Shown here: positions 44,817-50,458 of the stretch, piece after piece | How positions within the stretch are numbered: the first letter of the stretch is position 1 | Layout: each line of letters begins with the position of its first letter | Assembly: GCA_947458475.1 (NCBI GenBank) | Contig: CANGZP010000009.1 | Location: forward strand, 1 to 50,458 | DNA from: Cyclobacteriaceae bacterium | GTDB taxonomy: Bacteria > Bacteroidota > Bacteroidia > Cytophagales > Cyclobacteriaceae | Direction of reading: 5' to 3' | DNA: 50,458 nucleotides | The notes under the pieces: model-generated | What the model saw: only the letters and a program-made list of their open reading frames with translations | Databases searched by the model: none | Told to the model about the DNA's origin: nothing | Translations under genes and position numbers: made by a program

Positions 44817-46467
44817 AATGCATCCAATTGTTTCGAAGTGGAGTATTTGGACCTGCTTCCAAGCGCAGCTGGGGGTAAAAGTTTTGTGCTTCCATGGCAA
44901 AAGAAAGGAGAACTCCCCTTCCTTGTCGTTCAACCTCAATTTGCCAATGCAGCGAATCTGGATGAAGATCAATAGACAGTAGTAGGTCGTTTGCCATCAA
45001 GTGTTTGTAGGCGATGCTTTCCGGGTGGATTTTTTGGATGACTTGTTGGGCATTTACTTGAATGCCAATTTGATTGAAAACCGAGTTTTCCTTTTCCTCT
45101 CGTCGAATGAAAATCCCCAGTTCCTGAAGACAGTTTTCGAGCACTGGAAAAAGATCCTCTCTTCCGCGCACGAATGCATCAAAGAATTGTGTGATTTTTT
45201 CAGGATCAGCAGATCGTTCTGCAATTTCTTTTTCAAAATCCTGGACTTCGTATCCTTGAAATGGAAGGCCGAAATTTTCCCACATCCCGATCATGACCTG
45301 CGCTAAGGAACTTCCTTCCTGTAGTAGCTGTACATCCAAACAAAGGCAGATCAGCGCTCCATGGCTGTAGATATTTACTTTACGATCGGGAATGCCCAGT
45401 ACATAGCCATCTAGCCAGAGGTCAATGGAGGATTCTTCGATGGATGCATTTTTCCATCCATAGTGGGTGGCTTCCCGTTGAACAATCTTCTCCAAATGGC
45501 GGAGGTAGGTGGGCAAGTCATAGGCCCCAGACTTCAGTAAGTACATGTCTCCGAAATAGGTGGTCACCCCTTCCAGCACCAAGCCTGCTTTTGTGTAGGT
45601 TTCCTTAGAAAAGTCGTAGGGCAGGAGTTCTTTTGGCCGAATACGGCAGACATTCCAGGCATGGTAAAGTTCGTGGCAGCTGATGCCCAGTAATTCTTCA
45701 AGCGCCTCCTCTTCTTGAAGGGAGGTAGCTGGACCAAAGGTGATCACAGTGCCACGTCGGTGCTCTACGCCATGGTAGTGTGGGTAGGGCAGGAGCTGAA
45801 AGATAAACTGATATTCAGGTTCGGGGAAGCTTCCAAAATCCTCCATCATCCGAGAGGTGAATGCTTGAAGTTGATGGATAAAGGTGGTGCTGTCAAAATG
45901 GATTTCTCCATGAAACCAGACATGAAAATGGGTGGATCCTACCGTGTAGGTTTCGCGGTGTAGCTTTTTTGCGGCCAAGATCGTTGAGTCTGCCAGGATT
46001 TGGTAATTCTCCGCTATCCAAGTGGAGGGCTCCGTCTGGGTTAGCGTTACTGCACGTTGAGGGTAGTCTTCCAAATCCAGTTGAACTGAAATCGGCTCGA
46101 CACTTCTTCCGAGGAGTTCAAAACAGCAATTGACCAAGTTGACATAAACTTGCTGATCATCTACCCATGCGCTACCGGCATCCATTTTTCCTGCCCAGTA
46201 TTCGTAAGTAATGTAAATGAGGGATTCATCTGGGACGATGAGTTCCCAGCGATCCTTAGTGGTCTTTGTAAATGAAATGGATTCCCCTTTTGAATTTGAT
46301 GCGGTAAATCCACGCAAATTTTGGGCGTAATTGGCGATTTGATACCTTCCTGCTCTCCAAGCGGGGAGTTGGAGCTGAACTTTTTCGTTGGGTGTGCACG
46401 AAAAGCGAAGATCAATTTGAAGGAATTGAGAGGCTGGATTTGGGCAGGAGATGCGGTAGTGAATCAT
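44815..46467 (-). CDS. M61 family (glycyl aminopeptidase-like) metallopeptidase
   Basis: A 550-residue protease with the N-terminal beta domain of the M61 family, the HYHGVEHRRG segment and the zinc motif HELYH (H265, E266, H269, counted from the chosen start). A C-terminal PDZ-like domain (about 460-545) follows. There is no signal peptide, so it is probably cytoplasmic. I chose the ATG at 46467 (MIHYRISCPNP); the upstream in-frame extension to 46554 would cross the rpmH promoter region. A -7 box TACATTTG (minus strand 46495-46488) lies 21 bases upstream. Confidence 0.9.
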   Translation of the reverse strand: MIHYRISCPNPASQFLQIDLRFSCTPNEKVQLQLPAWRAGRYQIANYAQNLRGFTASNSKGESISFTKTTKDRWELIVPDESLIYITYEYWAGKMDAGSAWVDDQQVYVNLVNCCFELLGRSVEPISVQLDLEDYPQRAVTLTQTEPSTWIAENYQILADSTILAAKKLHRETYTVGSTHFHVWFHGEIHFDSTTFIHQLQAFTSRMMEDFGSFPEPEYQFIFQLLPYPHYHGVEHRRGTVITFGPATSLQEEEALEELLGISCHELYHAWNVCRIRPKELLPYDFSKETYTKAGLVLEGVTTYFGDMYLLKSGAYDLPTYLRHLEKIVQREATHYGWKNASIEESSIDLWLDGYVLGIPDRKVNIYSHGALICLCLDVQLLQEGSSLAQVMIGMWENFGLPFQGYEVQDFEKEIAERSADPEKITQFFDAFVRGREDLFPVLENCLQELGIFIRREEKENSVFNQIGIQVNAQQVIQKIHPESIAYKHLMANDLLLSIDLHPDSLHWQIEVERQGRGVLLSFAMEAQNFYPQLRLEAGPNTPLRNNWMH

Positions 46468-46487
46468 TTTTCTGGATTGGACTAAAA

Positions 46488-46535
46488 CAAATGTAGGACC
46501 TCGATTTGTATTTAAGAAAATGGTACTTATCTTTG
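46488..46535. promoter_or_regulatory. Divergent promoters for rpmH (plus) and M61 (minus)
   Basis: For rpmH, TTTG (46505-46508), a 19-base spacer and TATCTTTG (46528-46535) match the Bacteroidota consensus exactly. For M61, the minus strand has the exact -7 box TACATTTG (46495-46488) with no clear upstream element. The rpmH promoter is the best match in the window and gives a leader of about 60 bases. Confidence 0.65.
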
Positions 46536-46602
46536 CAATCCTTTTTGGGGGCAATCTCCAAGAGGAAAGTCAAGAAAGCAACTAGATTAAAGATATTCAA
46601 TC

Positions 46603-46761
46603 ATGAAAAGAACATTTCAGCCTTCTAACCGAAAGAGAAAAAATAAGCACGGATTCAGAGAAAGAATGGCGACTGCAAATGGCAGAAGGGTATTGAGAGC
46701 CAGAAGAGCAAAAGGCAGACGTAAATTGACTGTGTCTGACCAAAAGACATTGAAGAAGTAA
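46603..46761 (+). CDS. rpmH: 50S ribosomal protein L34
   Basis: A 52-residue ribosomal protein, [18 protein letters not shown] at the start and [13 protein letters not shown] near the end, matching L34 over its full length. It follows the strong promoter at 46505-46535 and precedes rnpA, the conserved bacterial pair. The usual neighbour dnaA is not present in the window. Confidence 0.98.
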   Translation: MKRTFQPSNRKRKNKHGFRERMATANGRRVLRARRAKGRRKLTVSDQKTLKK

Positions 46762-46808
46762 TTCTTTGAGTTGTTTTTCGTATGTTACCATACGAAAGCT
46801 TTCTTGCA

Positions 46809-47201
46809 ATGAAGTATTCACTTCCGAAATCAGAGCGGCTTCACGCCGAAAAAAGCATAAAGGAACTTTTCGAAAAAGGTTCCTCTTTTTTTTTATACCC
46901 ATTCAAGATTGTGTTTTGGGTTGGGGAGGGATTGGAAGAAAGTCCAAATCAGGTTCTTTTCTCAGTTTCTAAGAAGAAGATCAAAAAAGCAACGGGAAGG
47001 AATTTCATCAAGCGCAGGTTGAAGGAAGCGTACCGATTGAATAAATCACTGCTTCCACCTGCTGGGCTTCTTTTGGGCTTTATTTTTGTAGGAGAAGCGG
47101 GTATGTCTTTTGCAGAGCTTGAGCCCAAGGTGAAATTGGTGCTTCAAAAATTACCGAATGAATTGTCGAAAAATTTAGGGAAACATGATTCAAAAAATTA
47201 A
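46809..47201 (+). CDS. rnpA: Ribonuclease P protein component
   Basis: A 130-residue basic protein that assists the RNase P RNA in tRNA 5' maturation. The RNR motif KKATGRNFIKRRLKEAYR, the SVSKKKIKKA strand and the N-terminal LPKSERLH are typical. I chose the ATG at 46809 (MKYSLPKSERL), 47 bases after rpmH; an upstream ATG at 46782 would add nine non-conserved residues. Its 3' end overlaps ctpA by 17 bases. Confidence 0.95.
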   Translation: MKYSLPKSERLHAEKSIKELFEKGSSFFLYPFKIVFWVGEGLEESPNQVLFSVSKKKIKKATGRNFIKRRLKEAYRLNKSLLPPAGLLLGFIFVGEAGMSFAELEPKVKLVLQKLPNELSKNLGKHDSKN

Positions 47202-48846
47202 GCGTCCGGTACTGATTTGGGTTTCTGCCCTGCTCCTAATTGGTGGTTTAGTAGCTTTTCAAACCAAAAATGATCGCCTTTTTGCCATTGCGAAGAGCAT
47301 TGACATTTTTGCTGCCCTAATTCGAGAGTTGGACACCTACTATGTGGACCAAATTGATCCCGAAAAATTGTTGACAGTGGGCATTCAAGCCATGCTCGAA
47401 GAGTTGGATCCCTACACCGAATACATTCCTGAGGAGGAGTCGGACGACTTTCGAATGCTCACCACTGGTGAATATGCGGGAGTGGGGGCCTTGATTGGAA
47501 ATAGAGGGGAAGGAAATATCGTAATCATGCCTTATACAGGATTTCCTGCTCAAAATGCTGGAATGCGGATTGGCGACTTGCTATTGAAAGTAGATAGCAT
47601 TGCTGTTCAGAAAAAAACCACATCTGAGGTTTCTGAACTGTTGAAAGGACCGGCAAATACAGGAGTGACCGTGACGGTGAAAAGAGGAGAGGATACCCTG
47701 CGGTTTTCCTTGAACCGAAAGAAAATCAGCTTAAAGAATGTTCCTTTTTATGGAAAAATAGATGAGCAAACAGGATACATCAAACTCTCCGATTTTACAA
47801 CCAATGCCTCTGCTGAGGTTCGAAATGCCTTGGTGAGTTTGAAAGCACAGGGGGCAACCCAGCTTGTATTGGACTTAAGGGACAATCCAGGAGGACTGAT
47901 CAATGAGGCGGTTGAAATCGTCAACCTCTTTATTCCGAAAGGTAGAGAGGTCGTGAAGACGATCGGAAAATTGCAGCAGGTCAACTATACCTATAAAACG
48001 AACAAGACGCCAGTTGATACCAAAATAGGAATTATTGTACTGATCAACGACCGAAGTGCTTCTGCAGCCGAAATTGTGGCGGGGGCACTACAAGATTACG
48101 ATCGGGCCGTGTTGCTGGGTCAGAAGTCCTTTGGCAAAGGATTGGTGCAAACCACCTTGCCTTTGAGTTTCAATGCGCAAATAAAGGTGACAACAGCCAA
48201 GTACTACATTCCAAGTGGGCGCTGTATCCAAGCCATTGATTACGCCAAATCTCGGGAAGACGGTTCTGCAAGAACTGTTCCAGATTCGTTGAGAAAGGCC
48301 TTCAAAACCGCCAATGGGAGGATTGTCTTAGATGGAGCGGGTATAGAGCCTGACGAAAAGGTAACCGAAAAATCCTATGCACCCATTTCCTACACCTTGG
48401 TAGCAGGCAATCATGTGTTTGATTATGCAACCACGTATTTTTACCAGCACCCGACTTTAGCTAGTCCAAGTACCTTTCAGGTGACGGAAGAAGTCTATGC
48501 GGACTTCAAAAAGTTTTTGGTGGGTAAGGAGTACGATTACACCACCTATACTGAGAAGTCTGTTCAGGACATGGAGAAATATTTGGCAAAGGAGTCTTAT
48601 TTTGGCGAAGTCAAAGTGCAGCTGGAACAAATCAAATCCAAGGTCAACCACAGTAAAGAAAATGACCTGGATACGCATCAAAAAGAGATCAAAAAAATCC
48701 TTGGTGAAGAAATTGTATCGCGCTATTATTTCCAGGAGGGAATGATTGAAGCAAGTCTCCAGGGAGATCCGGTGATTCAATTGGCGAAGGAGTATTTTGC
48801 TACGCCTGCAAAAATGGCTAAGGCATTGTCAGGACCAGGTAAGTAA
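47185..48846 (+). CDS. ctpA: C-terminal processing (S41) peptidase
   Basis: A 553-residue carboxyl-terminal protease with an N-terminal membrane anchor or signal (about 8-25). A PDZ domain (about 88-165, EYAGVGALI, PAQNAGMRIGDLLLKVD) and the S41 core follow, with the catalytic S293 (DRSASAAEI) and K318 (SFGKG), 25 residues apart as in known CtpB/Prc. A C-terminal helical extension (about 420-553) follows. It overlaps rnpA by 17 bases, so translation is coupled to the ribosome/RNase P genes. Substrates are unknown. Confidence 0.93.
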   Translation: MIQKIKRPVLIWVSALLLIGGLVAFQTKNDRLFAIAKSIDIFAALIRELDTYYVDQIDPEKLLTVGIQAMLEELDPYTEYIPEEESDDFRMLTTGEYAGVGALIGNRGEGNIVIMPYTGFPAQNAGMRIGDLLLKVDSIAVQKKTTSEVSELLKGPANTGVTVTVKRGEDTLRFSLNRKKISLKNVPFYGKIDEQTGYIKLSDFTTNASAEVRNALVSLKAQGATQLVLDLRDNPGGLINEAVEIVNLFIPKGREVVKTIGKLQQVNYTYKTNKTPVDTKIGIIVLINDRSASAAEIVAGALQDYDRAVLLGQKSFGKGLVQTTLPLSFNAQIKVTTAKYYIPSGRCIQAIDYAKSREDGSARTVPDSLRKAFKTANGRIVLDGAGIEPDEKVTEKSYAPISYTLVAGNHVFDYATTYFYQHPTLASPSTFQVTEEVYADFKKFLVGKEYDYTTYTEKSVQDMEKYLAKESYFGEVKVQLEQIKSKVNHSKENDLDTHQKEIKKILGEEIVSRYYFQEGMIEASLQGDPVIQLAKEYFATPAKMAKALSGPGK

Positions 48847-48852
48847 GAGATC

Positions 48853-49548
48853 ATGGCTCGGATACTTTCTATTGAGACTTCTACATCCATTTGTTCGGTA
48901 GCAATACATGAGCGTGGGGAGTTGCGTGCTGTTTCAGAAATCAAGGAGCCGGGGGCACATGCAGAAAAATTGTTGGACTTGATAGATGCAGCGATGAAGC
49001 GGGCGGAGTTAAGTATGTCCGACCTCGACGCTGTAGCCGTTTCCCAGGGTCCGGGTTCGTATACCGGGCTACGGATTGGAGTTTCTACTGCCAAAGGAAT
49101 TGCGTATGCCTTGGAGGTCCCGTTGATTGGAATCAACACTTTGCAAGCCATGGCAGCCAGCCAACTAGTCAATCAAGGAGAGTTTGTGGTTGCTGTTTTG
49201 GATGCACGACGAAAGGAAGTGTATACGCAAACCTTTGGGGATGCTCTTCAAGAAATCACTTCGATAGAGGCGCTGGTTTTGGAGGAAGGAGTCTTTGCTT
49301 CCGTTTTGGAAAAAGGAAGGGTGTATTTTGTTGGGGATGGGGTAGAAAAGGTCCAGGAGGAAGTTCAGCATGTCAATGCGCTGTTTGTAGAAGATTGGGT
49401 GAGTTCCCTTTCTGCAAAAAATATGGGTCAGTTGGCTTTTGAAAAATTTGCCCGCCAGGAATGGGAGGATCTCGCCTATTTTGTTCCCAACTACTTAAAG
49501 GAGTTTAAGGCATTGCAATCCACAAAGAATCCGTTACTAAAGCTATGA
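48853..49548 (+). CDS. tsaB: tRNA threonylcarbamoyladenosine protein TsaB
   Basis: A 231-residue ASKHA-fold protein that scaffolds TsaD in t6A37 synthesis. The N-terminal ARILSIETSTSICSVA and the VSQGPGSYTGLRIGVSTAKG loop (about 57-76) are diagnostic. It follows ctpA by 6 bases and overlaps the DUF2480 gene by ATGA. Confidence 0.95.
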   Translation: MARILSIETSTSICSVAIHERGELRAVSEIKEPGAHAEKLLDLIDAAMKRAELSMSDLDAVAVSQGPGSYTGLRIGVSTAKGIAYALEVPLIGINTLQAMAASQLVNQGEFVVAVLDARRKEVYTQTFGDALQEITSIEALVLEEGVFASVLEKGRVYFVGDGVEKVQEEVQHVNALFVEDWVSSLSAKNMGQLAFEKFARQEWEDLAYFVPNYLKEFKALQSTKNPLLKL

Positions 49549-50054
49549 GTGAGTTGATCAATCGAGTTGCTGCCAGTTCCATCGTATCCTTGAATATGGA
49601 GGAGTTTTATCCGCAGGAGGAGCGGATCGTATTTGATCTAGCAGCTTATTTAGAGCAAGGCCTGGTGCTTCGAGAAAAGGAGTTTCGTGCAGCACTGAAA
49701 GCCAAGGATTGGCAAGAAGTGGAAGGCAAGTGGGTGGCGGTGAGTTGTAGTGCCGATGCGATTGTGCCTACTTGGGCATTCATGTTGGTGTGCACCTATT
49801 TGGAGGGAAAGGCACGAGGGTATTGTGTAGGGAATTTGGAATCATTAGAGCAGTACATTGTGGAGGAGACGCTGTCCAAGCTCCCGCTCGAATCCTTTAA
49901 AGATAGGTCGGTAGTAGTGAAAGGATGCAGCAAGGTGGCCATTCCGCTTTTCGCCTATGGGCGTTTGGTGTCCTTACTTCAGCGAGAGGCGAAGAGTCTG
50001 CTATTTGGTGAGCCTTGTAGTACGGTGCCGTTATTTAAAAAAGCAAAGCCCTGA
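49545..50054 (+). CDS. DUF2480 family protein
   Basis: A 169-residue protein of a Bacteroidota-restricted family of unknown function. An acidic N-terminal half with NRVAASSIVSLNMEEFYP (about 5-22) leads to a core with two Cys-containing strands (AVSCSADAIVPTWAFML and VVVKGCSKVAIPLFAYGRL). Its genomic link to tsaB is the only clue to its role. It is the last gene before the ribosomal RNA locus, and no terminator is clear after it. Confidence 0.85.
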   Translation: MSELINRVAASSIVSLNMEEFYPQEERIVFDLAAYLEQGLVLREKEFRAALKAKDWQEVEGKWVAVSCSADAIVPTWAFMLVCTYLEGKARGYCVGNLESLEQYIVEETLSKLPLESFKDRSVVVKGCSKVAIPLFAYGRLVSLLQREAKSLLFGEPCSTVPLFKKAKP

Positions 50055-50407
50055 TTTTTAGCAGATAAATTCCAGTTGGGCGGAGAATTATAATTTTTGT
50101 TGGTAAAATTCTTGCGTAATCTAGATGGGTACGCTATGTTTGCACTCCCGTTCAAGAATATGTCTTGTCGCAAGGGAAATTTTAAGTGTTGATATCGTGA
50201 TTTTTACAACTTTTTTCAAGACTCTGTTTTGTAAAGAAGAAACTAAATACGATCTTTGCACTCGCATTTGGGACTAGGGTCTCGCTATTTTCCAAAATCG
50301 TTGGAAAAAAAGTTCTTTGAAGTGATGTAAGGCAAAAAAGATTAACCTGAGAATGGGGTGGTTTATGGGTATGATTTACCTGTAGACTGACTTATAATAG
50401 ACAACAT
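50055..50407 (+). promoter_or_regulatory. Ribosomal RNA promoter and leader region
   Basis: TTTG (50228-50231), a 19-base spacer and GATCTTTG (50251-50258, one mismatch) form a promoter with start near 50265. The leader holds a stem TTTTCCAA/TTGGAAAA (50288-50295 and 50301-50308) and GTTCTTTGAA (50312-50321), a conserved word of Bacteroidota rRNA leaders. 50055-50220 holds nothing recognisable. Confidence 0.6.

Positions 50408-50458
<51 letters not shown>

Noticed and set aside
46561-50407. Replication origin near rpmH-rnpA
   Set aside because: dnaA is absent and I see no cluster of DnaA boxes in the spacers.

Overview
The window reads as a chromosomal segment of a Bacteroidota bacterium, most likely order Cytophagales (a Cyclobacteriaceae-like genus is my best guess, inferred from gene content and not from any search). 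Supporting signs are Bacteroidota-type promoters (TTTG or TTG, about 19-20 bases, then TAnnTTTG), almost no Shine-Dalgarno sequences, a fused E1 alpha/beta oxoacid dehydrogenase, a Tgt without its zinc cysteines, DUF2480, and a paired M16 protease locus. There are 44 protein-coding calls, one partial 16S rRNA gene at the right edge and no recognisable tRNA.

Left part (1-12.9 kb), mostly minus strand: a 35-residue lysine-rich protein, a secreted beta-propeller protein, selD-mnmH (tRNA 2-selenouridine), trxA, and a DNA polymerase III alpha subunit carrying its own N-terminal proofreading exonuclease. An AT-rich lipocalin-like orphan and a DUF4143 ATPase follow; the ATPase is preceded by five direct repeats with an exact 22-base period. 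Then comes the tightly coupled operon GT2-ECF sigma-rsmG.

Middle (13-28.7 kb): tgt-lptF/G-EamA, convergent ispE, then a nine-gene branched-chain amino acid operon ilvD-ilvB-ilvN-ilvC-leuA-leuC-leuD-cimA-like-leuB. Its leader holds a 19-codon peptide with ten Leu/Ile/Val codons, an antiterminator sequence and an intrinsic terminator, the layout of ribosome-mediated attenuation. No ilvA is present. The second LeuA-like enzyme is probably a citramalate synthase that feeds isoleucine synthesis through LeuCD and LeuB. The operon ends at a perfect 19-bp hairpin.

Accessory spot (28.8-30.7 kb): a four-gene minus-strand cassette of HipB-like regulator, stand-alone HipA N-subdomain (HipS-like), short HipA kinase (HipT-like, with an SIS loop) and an MNT nucleotidyltransferase that has no HEPN partner. 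This is the strongest candidate for a poorly described system, together with the 22-bp repeat/ATPase locus.

Right part (30.9-50.4 kb): truA, a GNAT acetyltransferase, fused E1, rimO, a MORN-repeat protein, an SPFH lipoprotein bracketed by two palindromic repeat elements with 11-base phasing, a YghO-like protein, a PfkB kinase, an active/inactive M16 protease pair, an M61 peptidase, then rpmH-rnpA-ctpA-tsaB-DUF2480 and the 5' end of a 16S rRNA gene. Product names rest on visible motifs and family memory; no database search was run.
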